Numbered from the stretch's first letter, positions 45,272 to 54,873 are shown. The stretch is DNA of 64,000 nucleotides from Alistipes sp. (GCA_020026335.1 JAHHQO010000011.1:1-64000), one strand, 5' to 3'. Notes: generated by a model not told the origin, from the sequence alone. Made by a program: numbers and translations.

Positions 45272-45312
45272 CAGCCTCATGTGACGCTTTTCTACGGCGT
45301 TGCATGAGGCTG
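45272..45312. terminator. Orphan terminator-like hairpin
   Basis: CAGCCTCATG pairs with CATGAGGCTG, and inner ACGC with GCGT, leaving small TG/TG internal loops. An A-run lies on the left and TTTG on the right. No intact gene ends at it; it follows the possible remnants on the plus strand. Confidence 0.7.
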
Positions 45313-45553
45313 TTTGTTGTGTGGGGACGAGGTGTCGGCGGACGGTTGAGGGGGTGCGGAACACTGCCCGATACTTCGAAAATCAGCCGATAGCGGCGGA
45401 AATGCGGCTTTTTATCTATTGTAGTCTCTATTTATTATCTCCAAGACTATTTGTTATCTCCTGTATTTTCTCTTTGTCCCTCCCCACAAAAATCTCCGCT
45501 CCAACGCCACCCCTCACATTACTCCACCCCCTCCGCAATACCCCACAAAAAAA

Positions 45554-45585
45554 CGGCAACCCTCAAATGCCTTGGAGGTTGCCGT
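45554..45585 (-). terminator. Terminator of the glycogen operon
   Basis: CGGCAACCCTC and GGAGGTTGCCG pair with one mismatch. The A-run at 45546-45553 gives the U-tract on the minus-strand RNA. Confidence 0.85.
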
Positions 45586-45612
45586 CGCAAAAAGGTGACT
45601 TATCTTTGAAAA

Positions 45613-46899
45613 CTATGCTTCTGTTTTCTTGGTGGTCTTGCGGGTAGTTGTGGTCTTGCGTGTGGTGGCAGTCTTGCGGGTTGTCGTTGTTTTCTTGGCA
45701 GCCTTCTTTGCCTCCAAAGCCAAATCCAACTCGTTGATGAAGTCCGACAGAACATTCATGTAGTTGATGAATGCCTCGTATGCCGAGTCATAGGGGTTGA
45801 AGTACGAGTGAACGTCACCGTCCGACAACCACTTGGTCGCCATGTAGTAGAAGTGGTCCGAAGTCTGGAGGAAGCTCCATACGTAGTCAAAATCGGCGCT
45901 CTTCAGTGCCTCGACCTTCTCCTTCTGTGCGTAGAGTTTCGAGAAAGCCTCGTTCTGCAACTCGTTACCCAACCATGCGGTGATGTCGCGCTCCTCGTCT
46001 GCCCATGACATCACGTGGGGGCAGTGGAGAACGGCTACGGGCTGATACTTCTTCGAAGCCTCGCTCACGGTGGCAAACTCCAGCTGCTTGCTGTCGAGTG
46101 CCTCCTTGGGCAGTGCCTTCATGAAGTCGAAGATGCCGGTGTCGGCCTTCTGGTGCTCACCGAAGGTCTCGTAGTCCATGAACAGGTTGATGACATCGCC
46201 GGGAGTCTCCTCCGAGTTCAGCCACTCGACATACTTCGAAGCGGTGAGGGGATACTGATCCCAACCCTGATTCGAGAAGCGGAAGGCAATATCGTCGGAG
46301 AGCTTGTAGTTACGCAACAAGAGGCGAAGTTTCTGGTCTATGGCATTGGCATAGACGTAGTTGGGTGATTTCCATCCGAGTATGTGCTTGGCACCTTCAG
46401 CCAGCATGGTGCGGAATCCCATTCCGGCAACCATCTCACCGATGGTGTCGGAATAAATCAGCTCGGTGTTGCGGAAAGCTGTGGGCTTAACACCAAACTC
46501 CTTCTTCAGCACTGCGGTGTGCAGCTTGACCTGCTCCTTGAAATCCTCGGGCGAAGCCATCGAAGCCAGCGAGTGAGAGTAAGTCTCGGCGAGGAACTCC
46601 ACACAACCGGTGGCAGCCAGCTGCTTGAACGACTCGAGAACTTCGGGGGCATAGGCACGGAACTGCTCGATAGCCGTACCGGTAATCGAGAACGAGCAAC
46701 GGAACTGACCCTTGTGCTCCTTGATGAGGTTGAGCAGCAGGGCGTTCATGGGCAGGTAGCACTCACGGGCAACTTTCTGGAGAATCGAACGATTCTGCAT
46801 GTCGTCCAAATAGTTGTGGTCTTTGCCCATATTGAAGAAGCGGTATTTTTTCAAACGCCAGGGCTGATGCACTTGAAAATATAAACAGATGGTTTTCAT
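45613..46899 (-). CDS. Glycoside hydrolase family 57 protein with a basic repeat tail
   Basis: Cytoplasmic alpha-glucan-active enzyme (amylase, 4-alpha-glucanotransferase or branching enzyme). GH57 motifs are in place: HQPW (11-14), EFLAETYSHSL (101-111), FRNTELIYSD (142-151, Glu146 as nucleophile) and MDYETFGEHQ (241-250, Asp242 as acid/base). The catalytic part ends near 397. Residues 398-428 form a tail of Lys, Thr and Arg with the repeated unit TTTRKT/ATTRKT. The GH133 enzyme two genes upstream has a similar tail. It follows the GT4 gene by 14 bp and closes the glycogen operon. With no GlgB nearby, a branching role is worth considering. Confidence 0.88.
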   Translation of the reverse strand: MKTICLYFQVHQPWRLKKYRFFNMGKDHNYLDDMQNRSILQKVARECYLPMNALLLNLIKEHKGQFRCSFSITGTAIEQFRAYAPEVLESFKQLAATGCVEFLAETYSHSLASMASPEDFKEQVKLHTAVLKKEFGVKPTAFRNTELIYSDTIGEMVAGMGFRTMLAEGAKHILGWKSPNYVYANAIDQKLRLLLRNYKLSDDIAFRFSNQGWDQYPLTASKYVEWLNSEETPGDVINLFMDYETFGEHQKADTGIFDFMKALPKEALDSKQLEFATVSEASKKYQPVAVLHCPHVMSWADEERDITAWLGNELQNEAFSKLYAQKEKVEALKSADFDYVWSFLQTSDHFYYMATKWLSDGDVHSYFNPYDSAYEAFINYMNVLSDFINELDLALEAKKAAKKTTTTRKTATTRKTTTTRKTTKKTEA

Positions 46900-46913
46900 A
46901 ATTTAGGGTTTCG

Positions 46914-48233
46914 TTAGAGTTGTTGGTTTTTGTTTTCTTCAATAGCCGATTCATATACGGCCTTGATTTTGGCGGCTGCATCGTTCCACTTGAGGTTGGT
47001 AACCTCCTCCAGACCCTTCGACGAGAACATCTTCGACAGGGCAGGGTAGGTGACGAGTGCATGGATGGCATCAGCCAGTGCATCGACATCCCAGTAATCG
47101 ACCTTGATGGCATAGTCGAGCACCTCGGCCACACCACTCTGCTTGGAGATGATGACCGGCACGTTGGAACGCATGGCCTCAAGGGGTGAGATACCGAAAG
47201 GCTCCGATACCGACGGCATGACGTAAACATCCGACAGCTGGAACATCTTGTGTACATCTTCACCGCGCAGGAAGCCGGTGAAGTGGAATCTGTCGGCGAT
47301 ACCCAGACGGGCAACGCGACGGATGACGTGGTTCATCATATCGCCCGAACCGGCCATGACGAAACGCACGTTGGGGTCTTTCTTCAACACCTTGGCAGCG
47401 GCCTCCACGAAGTAGTCGGGGCCCTTCTGATAGGTGATACGACCCAGGAAGGTGACAATCTTGTCCTTGACACCACGCACGGGAGTTTCGCCGGCATTCT
47501 CGGCAAAGCGAACGGCATTGTGTACCGTCACGACCTTCTTGGGGTCGATGCCGTACTTGTTGATGACAATATTGCGGGTGAGGTTCGACACGGCCATGAC
47601 GCGGTCGGCGGCCATCATTCCGGCACGCTCGATGGCGTAAACCTGGGTGTTGATGTTCTCACCGCTACGGTCATACTCGGTGGCGTGCATGTGAACGACG
47701 AGGGGCTTGCCCGATACGCGCTTGGCAGCGATGCCTGCGTAGTAGGTGAGCCAGTCGTGGGCGTGAATCACATCGAACTGACCTTCGAGGTTCTTGGCTA
47801 CCTGTGCGGCAACCACGGCGTAGCGTGCCACCTCTTCCATAAGGTTGGCACCATACTTGCCCGAGAAGGTGTAGCGCTGTTTCCATGCATCGGTGGTCGA
47901 CCATACCTTTTCACCGGTCTTCACGTATTTCTGATGGTAGGTCTCATACTCCTCGGGTGAGATGTAGGGGACCATGTTGGAGTCGATGTGGATGAACGAC
48001 ATTTTTTCGAGAATGTCGTCGGCACCGCTGTTGGTCGAACCGTAGAGTGCATCTACTTCACTGGCGTTCAGTACATGGGTGAAACGCTGGTCCTCATCGC
48101 CGTAAGCGTGGGGTACCACGAAGGTAACATCCACGCCGTTGCGTGCCAAACCGCGGGTCATGCCGTAGCATGCTGTACCCAAACCTCCTGCAATGTGGGG
48201 CGGAAACTCCCAGCCGAACATTAAAACTCTCAT
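46914..48233 (-). CDS. GT4-family glycosyltransferase of the glycogen operon
   Basis: 439-residue retaining glycosyltransferase with the GT-B fold. Evidence: MFGWEFPPHIAGGLGTACYG (nucleotide-sugar loop), FDVIHAHDWLTYYAG, LGRITYQKGPDYFVEAAAKV and the Glu-rich motif PSVSEPFGISPLEAM for the donor. It is placed between GH133 and GH57 genes, so it probably extends or primes an alpha-glucan. Related genes in Bacteroidetes are often annotated as glycogen synthase, but donor (UDP- or ADP-glucose) and acceptor are not fixed by the sequence. It is translated in an operon with GH57 (14 bp). Confidence 0.88.
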   Translation of the reverse strand: MRVLMFGWEFPPHIAGGLGTACYGMTRGLARNGVDVTFVVPHAYGDEDQRFTHVLNASEVDALYGSTNSGADDILEKMSFIHIDSNMVPYISPEEYETYHQKYVKTGEKVWSTTDAWKQRYTFSGKYGANLMEEVARYAVVAAQVAKNLEGQFDVIHAHDWLTYYAGIAAKRVSGKPLVVHMHATEYDRSGENINTQVYAIERAGMMAADRVMAVSNLTRNIVINKYGIDPKKVVTVHNAVRFAENAGETPVRGVKDKIVTFLGRITYQKGPDYFVEAAAKVLKKDPNVRFVMAGSGDMMNHVIRRVARLGIADRFHFTGFLRGEDVHKMFQLSDVYVMPSVSEPFGISPLEAMRSNVPVIISKQSGVAEVLDYAIKVDYWDVDALADAIHALVTYPALSKMFSSKGLEEVTNLKWNDAAAKIKAVYESAIEENKNQQL

Positions 48234-48377
48234 AATGTTTATCTCTTTGTTTTTTTATTGTTTTTCTCTTGCATCCGACTCCCTGTCTTTCCTCTTTTGG
48301 GCAGGGGGTCATTCTCTGATGGGGGTTCGGAACATCGGGTAATGTCCGAACTCTGGGGAAGTGCTCTTTCGGGTGCT

Positions 48378-50465
48378 CTATTCGGCAGAGGCTTTCTTGG
48401 TGGTGCGCTTGCCGGTGGCCTTCTTGGTGGCACACTTGCGGGTCGTGGTCTTCTTCTCGGCTTTCTCGGCACACGACTTGGTGGTACATTTGCGTGTCGC
48501 GCACTTGCGTGTTGAGGTCTTCTTCTCGGCGGCCTTGGGGCTGCGCTCCTCAATCATGCGAATGATGTCGGATACGGCACCTACACTCCATGCCTGAGAA
48601 ATGGCACCTCTGGGGGCATACGGAGGATCGGCATCATAGAGCTCGTTGATAGAACCGATACCGTAGGTCTGAATGTCCTCCTCGAAGTCGGCGCGAATCT
48701 CCTGTGCCTGGGGCAGGAACGAGTCGCCGTCGATGTCGAAGCAAGCCTGTACGTAGAACTCCAGAGGCCATACCCATACCGAGCCGTTCTTGGCGGCATA
48801 GTCGCGCTCTGCGGGGTCGCCGTCCTGTGAACCCTTGTAGAGGGGGTTGCGGGGCGAAAGGCTGCGCAGACCACGCGGTGTGAGCAGGTGCTGGCGAATG
48901 GTACGAATCACCTCTATCTGGGTGTCGATGTCAATCATCTTGTAGGGAAGACCGCAAGCCACAATCATGTTGGGACGGATGTGGCGGTTGGCACCCTCGG
49001 CACCCACGTAGTCGGCCAGATAACCCTCCGGCAGACGGAAGATGGCGTTGAAATTCTCGGCGGTCTTTGCAGGCAGCTGCTCCCATGCGGCAACGAACTC
49101 CTTGTCGTTGTGCTGCTTGGCCAGTGCCAGTGCATAACATACGGCGTTATACCACAGGGCATTGACCTCTACCTGATAACCGTTACGCGGTGTTACGGCC
49201 TTGCCATCGACCAACGAGTTCATCCATGTGAGGGGCAGCTCGTTTGACGAAGCCCAGATGAGACCGTTGTCGTTGAGTATGATTTTGCCGTCGATACCTC
49301 TGCGGTACGACTCGAGCAACTGCTTCATCACCTCACCGTAGCGGTTCCAAATCTCCTTACCGCCAATCTCCTTCTCCAACTGCTGGAGTGTCCAGAAGAA
49401 CCAGAGCGGAGCATCGACAGCCTCCGAAGCGGAAGCCGAGCCGGTGAACATACCGTCTTTCATGTCATTGACGTAGGTGTTCAGCACATCGATGCAGTCC
49501 TCCTTGTGGTTCTGCGCGATGGAGATACCCGGCAGGGCGATGAACGCCTGACGAGCATTGACACCGTGCCAGGGATAACCTGCCACCACCTCGGTGCGGT
49601 TGCCCGGACGGCGAATGATGAACTGACGAGCCGAGTGCTCGAGACAGCTCTTGAAGTCAATCTTGTGGGTACGGCGGGCAATCGAGGTCTCGAACATCTC
49701 GTCGATGGTCTTGATGGAACCCATCTCGTCGAGCGAAGCCGAGAAGATGACGCTCTCGCCCTTCTTTAGAGCCACCTCGAAGTAACCTGTGGTGAGCAAA
49801 TCCTCGTGACCCTCATATCCGCGGGCGATGTCCTGCTGATACTCGAAGTTGTAATACCAGTCGGGTGCGGGGATAAATTCTGCGTCAGCCTTGTCGGTCT
49901 GCATGTAGAGCCAGGGGAACGAGTTGTAGAGACGGCACTTCACACCGTTGACTGCCGGATAGGTGTGTCCGTCGGCCTCCATGTTGGCATGGGTCAATGC
50001 GTGCTTGTCGCGGAAGGCGAGGAAGGGACGCAGACGCAGACGGGTGTCCGAGTGGGCATCAAGCAGTGTGTAGCGAATCATCAACTGTGTACGCTTGTGA
50101 ATCCACAGCATCTCTTTCTTCAAAATCACGCCGCCCACACGGTAGGTGATGGTCGGAGTGGGGGTATAAGCGAAGTCGGTGATGTATTTGTGACCTCGCG
50201 GTTCGTAAGTGCCATTGAAGCGGTGCAGGGCCAGGTTGAACGACTGGTCGTGCTGAACAATGGTTTCGTCGAGTGACGACAGCAGCACATAGGTGCGGTC
50301 GCTGTCATCGATGGGGGCAACAATGAGACCGTGGTAACGGCGTGTGTTGCAGCATACGATGGTGGTGCTCATATAGCCGCCGATGCGGTCGGTGGCCAGC
50401 ATTTCACGTTGCAGCGAATACTCCAGGTTGCCCAATTCTTGTTTGTCGAAGGTTAGTGCTGACAT
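48378..50465 (-). CDS. GH133 amylo-alpha-1,6-glucosidase (glycogen debranching) with basic Cys-containing tail
   Basis: Cytoplasmic debranching enzyme, 695 residues. The N-terminal GDE domain shows REMLATDRIGGYMSTTIVCC and RRYHGLIVAP. The (alpha/alpha)6 catalytic domain includes GVNARQAFIALPGISI, EAVDAPLWFFWTLQQLEKEI and PNMIVACGLPYKM. The family-like part ends around residue 646. The last 49 residues are a low-complexity basic tail built from RKCATRKC, KKTTTRKC and KKATGKR-like units with four cysteines. Its kinship to the GH57 tail suggests a shared role, perhaps binding polyanion or holding glycogen granules together. It is preceded by a hairpin and a possible second promoter. Confidence 0.9.
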   Translation of the reverse strand: MSALTFDKQELGNLEYSLQREMLATDRIGGYMSTTIVCCNTRRYHGLIVAPIDDSDRTYVLLSSLDETIVQHDQSFNLALHRFNGTYEPRGHKYITDFAYTPTPTITYRVGGVILKKEMLWIHKRTQLMIRYTLLDAHSDTRLRLRPFLAFRDKHALTHANMEADGHTYPAVNGVKCRLYNSFPWLYMQTDKADAEFIPAPDWYYNFEYQQDIARGYEGHEDLLTTGYFEVALKKGESVIFSASLDEMGSIKTIDEMFETSIARRTHKIDFKSCLEHSARQFIIRRPGNRTEVVAGYPWHGVNARQAFIALPGISIAQNHKEDCIDVLNTYVNDMKDGMFTGSASASEAVDAPLWFFWTLQQLEKEIGGKEIWNRYGEVMKQLLESYRRGIDGKIILNDNGLIWASSNELPLTWMNSLVDGKAVTPRNGYQVEVNALWYNAVCYALALAKQHNDKEFVAAWEQLPAKTAENFNAIFRLPEGYLADYVGAEGANRHIRPNMIVACGLPYKMIDIDTQIEVIRTIRQHLLTPRGLRSLSPRNPLYKGSQDGDPAERDYAAKNGSVWVWPLEFYVQACFDIDGDSFLPQAQEIRADFEEDIQTYGIGSINELYDADPPYAPRGAISQAWSVGAVSDIIRMIEERSPKAAEKKTSTRKCATRKCTTKSCAEKAEKKTTTRKCATKKATGKRTTKKASAE

Positions 50466-50494
50466 ATTGAATAAATAAATGTTTTCTTTTCCGT

Positions 50495-50502
50495 TAAAGA
50501 TA
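50495..50502 (-). promoter_or_regulatory. Possible internal -7 box before the GH133 gene
   Basis: Minus strand reads TATCTTTA, one base from consensus, about 29 nt before the ATG. It could allow GH133-GT4-GH57 to be transcribed apart from the fused synthase-phosphorylase. No -33 match was seen. Confidence 0.3.
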
Positions 50503-50516
50503 ACAATAATATAACG

Positions 50517-50556
50517 GAATCGGAAAGATTTTCGTTACAAAAATCCTCCCGATTCC
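50517..50556 (-). terminator. Hairpin between the fused phosphorylase gene and GH133
   Basis: GGAATCGG and CCGATTCC pair, and the inner AGATTTT/AAAAATC extends the stem. It directly follows the phosphorylase stop. No strong U-tract follows, so partial termination or a processing site is possible. Confidence 0.6.
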
Positions 50557-50571
50557 ATTATTCGACATATT

Positions 50572-53500
50572 TTAAGCCCATTTCACCAGCGCGAAGTCCA
50601 TTCTGTGCGCAAGCATCTCATTTTGAGGGAATACTCTCAACGCAACATCGAATGTTCCGCTCTTGTCGGGCGTGTAGTCCAGCGAGTAGGTGACCTTGTT
50701 GTTTTCGACCTTCACTCGTTCGAGCGGCATCGTCCTATCGACGTTGATGGTCTGTCCGCCGACAATCTGTTTGGCCACCACCATCTCAACACCCAAGTCC
50801 TCGGGGCGAAGGGTCGAGATGTCGAGGGTTACCTCGAAGTGGTACTGCTCTCCTACATAGACGGCACTCTTGCAGAGTTTCACACGCTGTACATCGAGCA
50901 CCTTCACATTGTCCCACGCAGCCGATACCTTACGCTTCCAAGCGGCCAGCTCGCGAGCCATCTGATAGCTGTTGGCCATAATCTTGTGCTTGCGCTCGGC
51001 CAGCTTGTTGTAGAAACGCTCCTCGTAGTCGATGAGCATGCGGTTCATGGTGAAGTTCGACGCGATGTCGGCGATACACATCTTCACCGAAGCCACCCAG
51101 TCGTGGGGGATATTGTCCTCGCCGCGCTTGTAGTAGAGCGGCGCAATCTTGTTCTCGATGGTGTTGTAAATCATCTCGGCATCCAGCTCGTCCTGATAGT
51201 GCTGGTCGGTGAAGGTGCGTTCCATGGGCAGCATCCAACCTGCACCCTCCTTGTAGCCCTCGACCCACCAGCCGTCGAGCACGGAGAATTGCATGACACC
51301 GTTCATTACACACTTCTCGCCCGAAGTACCCGACGCCTCCAGAGGACGGGTCGGGGTGTTCAACCATACATCGACACCCTGAACCATGCGGCGAGCCAGC
51401 TCCATGTCGTAGTTCTGCAGGAAGAGAATCTTGCCCACGAACTGAGGCATCTTCGATACCTCGACGATGCGCTTGATGAGGTCCTGACCCGGACGGTCGT
51501 TGGGGTGAGCCTTACCCGCGAAGATGAACTGTACGGGACGCTCGGGGTTATTGACGATGGCCGACAGACGGTCGAGGTTGGTGAAGAGCAGGTAAGCACG
51601 CTTGTAGGTGGCGAAACGACGGGCGAAACCGATGGTCAGCACCTCGGGCTTCACTGACTCTGCAATCTGAATCATCTGACGGGGCGAATCGAGACGAACC
51701 TGCGAAGGATCGCTGAAACGACGACGGATATGCTTGATGAGACGCTCCTTGAGGTGGATACGCTCCGACCACAACTCCGCATCGGGAATGTTGTGTACCT
51801 TCTGCCATGCGGGAATGTTATAGACATGGTGGTTGAAGCCCTCGGGGAAGTAACGCTCGTAGAGACGGCGCAGTGACGATGCAATCCATGTGGGGAAGTG
51901 AACACCGTTGGTCACGTAGCCGATGTGCAGCTCGTTCTTGAAGTAGCCCGGCCACATATTACCCAGAATCTCCTTCGAGACCTCACCGTGCAACCACGAC
52001 ACACCGTTGACCTCCTGCGAAAGGTTGCAGGCCAATACCGACATCGAGAACTTCTCGTTGGGGTCGTTGGGGTTGGTCTTGCCGAGGTTGATGTACTGCT
52101 CCCAGGTGATGCCCAATACGTCGGGATAGTGCGACATGTACTGACGAATCATCGACTCGGGGAAGGCATCGTGACCTGCGGGTACGGGGGTATGTGTGGT
52201 GAAGAGGGCCGACGAACGAACCACCTCCAGAGCCTCCGAGAAGGAGAGCTTCTTGTGGTTGACCAAATCGCGGATACGCTCGATGCCGATGAATGCGGCA
52301 TGACCCTCGTTGCAGTGATATACATCGTGCTTGATGCCCAGCTTTCTCAGGGCGCGGATACCACCGATACCGAGCAACATCTCCTGCTTGAGACGGTTCT
52401 CCCAGTCACCACCATAGAGGTAGTGGGTGATACGGCGATCCTCCTCGAGGTTATCCTCGTAGTCGGCATCGAGCAGGTAGAGGTCCGTACGACCCACCTG
52501 ACACAACCAAACTCGTGCCGAGAGGGTACGACCGGGGAATGCAACGGTGATGGTCACCCAGTTGCCGTTCTCGTCACGTACGGGCGAGATAGGCAGCTTG
52601 TAGAAGTTCTGCGCCTCGTAGGTAGCCTCCTGTGCACCCTGTGCCGACAGACGCTGGGTGAAGTAACCGTAGCGGTAGAGCAGACCCACGGCTGCCATGG
52701 GGACGTTCTTGTCCGAAGCCTCCTTCAGGTAGTCACCTGCCAGGATACCCAGACCGCCCGAGTAAATCTTCAGCGACGAGTGCAGACCGTACTCCATCGA
52801 GAAGTAGGAAATGGTCGTTGCCTTGGGGTCGGGCTTCTCGTTCATATAGTTGCGGAAGTTGGTGTAGACGGTATCCAACTGCTTGAGGAAGATGTCGTCA
52901 TGCTCCAGCTCCTTGATGCGCTCGATGCTCAGCTTGTCGAGGAATGCGATGGGGTTGCGGTCACACTCGGTCCACAACTGTGGGTCGATGTCCTCGAAGA
53001 TGTCGCGTGCACCGGGATTCCAGCACCACCACAGGTTGCGCGACAACTCCTCCAGAGCGTGCAGGCTCTCGGGCAGACGCTTGTCGATCATCATGCGGTG
53101 CCAGTTGGGTTGCTCGACGAAGAGCTGCTGGCGCACGAAGTTAATCTGTTCGTTGCGCGAACCGCCGTTGTCCAGCAGGGCACGGTTGGTACGCACGGTA
53201 GAGTTCTCCACAGCCTCGGAGTAAGCCTGCTCGTATGCCGAGTAGAGGCGGCTCCAGAGTGCGTCCTCCGAGAGTTTGCGTGCCGACTCGCGTACGGCGT
53301 TGACCTCCTCGTTGTTCAAAAGGCTGAACTCGGTGATGGCAGCTGCGATTTCGCTCTCGATTTCGATGTCGTTGTAGTCGTCACGGCGGAAGACCTTGAC
53401 ACCCTTTGTATCTCTGTGCTCCTCGACCCATTTACCGAAACCTGCCAACGAGGTGGTGATGGTCGGAACCGAGAAGGCGATGCTCTCCAGAGGAGTGTAG

Positions 53501-54822
53501 CCCCAGGGCTCGTAGTAGGAGGGGAATACGGTGAGGTCCATACCCACGAGCAACTCGTAGTAATCCTTGTCGAAGATACCGTCATTGCGGTTGAGGTAGG
53601 TAGGAACGAAGATGACCTTCACCTTCGAGTCGCGGCTCTCCAGCGATGAACCCTTGATGGAGTTCACGATGGGGTCGTAAGCCATGTTCTCGAGGTAGTG
53701 GGTCGAGAAACGGTACTGGCTGGCATCGATGGGTGCCTTGGCGTCGGCCATGTGAGCCTGGACGTCGAGACGGGGACCGCGGTTGCCGGCAGGTACGGTG
53801 ATGTAGACCAGCAACTGACGCTGCAGGCGGGTCGATGTGGCGAGCTTCTTCAGTGCGCCGAGGAATACATCGATACCCTTGTTGCGGAACTCATAGCGGC
53901 CGCTGGTGCCGATGATGATGGGGTCGGTCGTGAACTTCTCGCCCAGACAAGCCTCTGCCACCTCAATCATCGACTTGCGTGCCTCGGCACGCTTGGTAGC
54001 CAACTCCTCACCTGTCCATACGAAGTCGTTCTCGAAACCGTTGGGGGTGATGCAGTCGGGCTCGCGGTTGAGCAGGTACTTGCACTCGTTGGAGGTAATC
54101 TCGCTCACGGTGGCAAATACGTCACAGTTGGCAGCCGAAACCTTCTCGATGGAGTGCTTGGCCATCACGTTGAACTGACGAGCGAGGTCGTCGGCGCTGA
54201 ACTTGGTAAGGCCGTTGTAGAGGTGAAGATTGTTGCCTGCGATGCAACGTCCCATGACGGTGGCGTGGGTGGTGAACACGGTTGCCACATAGGGAATCTC
54301 CTTGCGCAGGTAGAGTGAACCTGCGGCGGTCATCCACTCGTGGAAGTGAGCGGTAACCTTCTGGGTCGAGTCGCAGAAGGTGTTGATGTAGGACTTGATG
54401 ACGATGCCCGAAGCATAGCCGAAGAGCACCGGCTCGATGTAGTCCCACTGACCCGAGATAGAATCTACGTGGTAATCTTTCCACAACTCCTCGAGGATTT
54501 CGTCCTTGCGGGGAATCAGCGAGGTGAAGTCTACCAGAATAACGACGGGGTTGCCCTCGATTTTCCAGCGTCCGATGCGGATACGGATACCCTGCTTGTA
54601 GACCTCCTGACGCCAAGTCTTGAGGAGGTTGCTGTCCTCTTCGAATTCGTTGTTGGCGCCTTCGTGTGCCAAATCGGGACCGATTAAAAGATATTTATCC
54701 CCGAATTTACGGGTTGCTGTTTTTGCTTTGGTCGAAACTACGGTGTGGATACCTCCGACCTTGTTGCATACTTCCCAGCTAACCTCAAAAAGATAGTCAG
54801 GGGTATGTTTTGCGTTGTTCAT
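50572..54822 (-). CDS. Fused glycogen synthase (GT3) and alpha-glucan phosphorylase (GT35)
   Basis: Bifunctional 1416-residue enzyme. The N-terminal half (about 1-550) is GT3, the eukaryote-type UDP-glucose-using synthase: FEVSWEVCNKVGGIHTVVST, HFHEWMTAAGSLYL and the donor motif PSYYEPWGYTPLESIAF. The C-terminal half (about 580-1416) is an alpha-glucan phosphorylase with HCNEGHAAFIGIERI and the PLP-lysine region EASGTSGEKCVMNG (Lys1170). Synthesis and phosphorolysis are thus tied 1:1 in one polypeptide. This fusion is known in Bacteroidetes. It is the first gene of the operon, with a promoter match upstream. No ADP-glucose pyrophosphorylase is near, in line with UDP-glucose use. Confidence 0.92.
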   Translation of the reverse strand: MNNAKHTPDYLFEVSWEVCNKVGGIHTVVSTKAKTATRKFGDKYLLIGPDLAHEGANNEFEEDSNLLKTWRQEVYKQGIRIRIGRWKIEGNPVVILVDFTSLIPRKDEILEELWKDYHVDSISGQWDYIEPVLFGYASGIVIKSYINTFCDSTQKVTAHFHEWMTAAGSLYLRKEIPYVATVFTTHATVMGRCIAGNNLHLYNGLTKFSADDLARQFNVMAKHSIEKVSAANCDVFATVSEITSNECKYLLNREPDCITPNGFENDFVWTGEELATKRAEARKSMIEVAEACLGEKFTTDPIIIGTSGRYEFRNKGIDVFLGALKKLATSTRLQRQLLVYITVPAGNRGPRLDVQAHMADAKAPIDASQYRFSTHYLENMAYDPIVNSIKGSSLESRDSKVKVIFVPTYLNRNDGIFDKDYYELLVGMDLTVFPSYYEPWGYTPLESIAFSVPTITTSLAGFGKWVEEHRDTKGVKVFRRDDYNDIEIESEIAAAITEFSLLNNEEVNAVRESARKLSEDALWSRLYSAYEQAYSEAVENSTVRTNRALLDNGGSRNEQINFVRQQLFVEQPNWHRMMIDKRLPESLHALEELSRNLWWCWNPGARDIFEDIDPQLWTECDRNPIAFLDKLSIERIKELEHDDIFLKQLDTVYTNFRNYMNEKPDPKATTISYFSMEYGLHSSLKIYSGGLGILAGDYLKEASDKNVPMAAVGLLYRYGYFTQRLSAQGAQEATYEAQNFYKLPISPVRDENGNWVTITVAFPGRTLSARVWLCQVGRTDLYLLDADYEDNLEEDRRITHYLYGGDWENRLKQEMLLGIGGIRALRKLGIKHDVYHCNEGHAAFIGIERIRDLVNHKKLSFSEALEVVRSSALFTTHTPVPAGHDAFPESMIRQYMSHYPDVLGITWEQYINLGKTNPNDPNEKFSMSVLACNLSQEVNGVSWLHGEVSKEILGNMWPGYFKNELHIGYVTNGVHFPTWIASSLRRLYERYFPEGFNHHVYNIPAWQKVHNIPDAELWSERIHLKERLIKHIRRRFSDPSQVRLDSPRQMIQIAESVKPEVLTIGFARRFATYKRAYLLFTNLDRLSAIVNNPERPVQFIFAGKAHPNDRPGQDLIKRIVEVSKMPQFVGKILFLQNYDMELARRMVQGVDVWLNTPTRPLEASGTSGEKCVMNGVMQFSVLDGWWVEGYKEGAGWMLPMERTFTDQHYQDELDAEMIYNTIENKIAPLYYKRGEDNIPHDWVASVKMCIADIASNFTMNRMLIDYEERFYNKLAERKHKIMANSYQMARELAAWKRKVSAAWDNVKVLDVQRVKLCKSAVYVGEQYHFEVTLDISTLRPEDLGVEMVVAKQIVGGQTINVDRTMPLERVKVENNKVTYSLDYTPDKSGTFDVALRVFPQNEMLAHRMDFALVKWA

Positions 54823-54873
54823 ATTATAAAGGTTGTTTTGTGATATAGTTATATCGTTGTTCTAATTAGGCTG

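Larger units (their letters stand above)
44848..45612. other. 765-bp gap with possible gene remnants
   Basis: Between the ECF operon and the glycogen operon. On the plus strand a short frame starts MSDNKYTLW and stops at 45006-45008. A downstream frame reads GEDFCNGWGTRLEGNPP onward, and another ends AESLAIIESLDNCQITLKE at 45207. These look like pieces of a decayed gene, though chance is possible. An orphan hairpin is at 45272-45312 and the glycogen-operon terminator at 45554-45585. I see no intact gene. Confidence 0.5.

Noticed and set aside
45300..45647. 115-residue plus-strand frame
   Set aside because: It runs through the glycogen-operon terminator and into the antisense of the GH57 tail.
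51898..53649. 583-residue plus-strand frame
   Set aside because: It is antisense to the GT3-GT35 fusion with its clear motifs.
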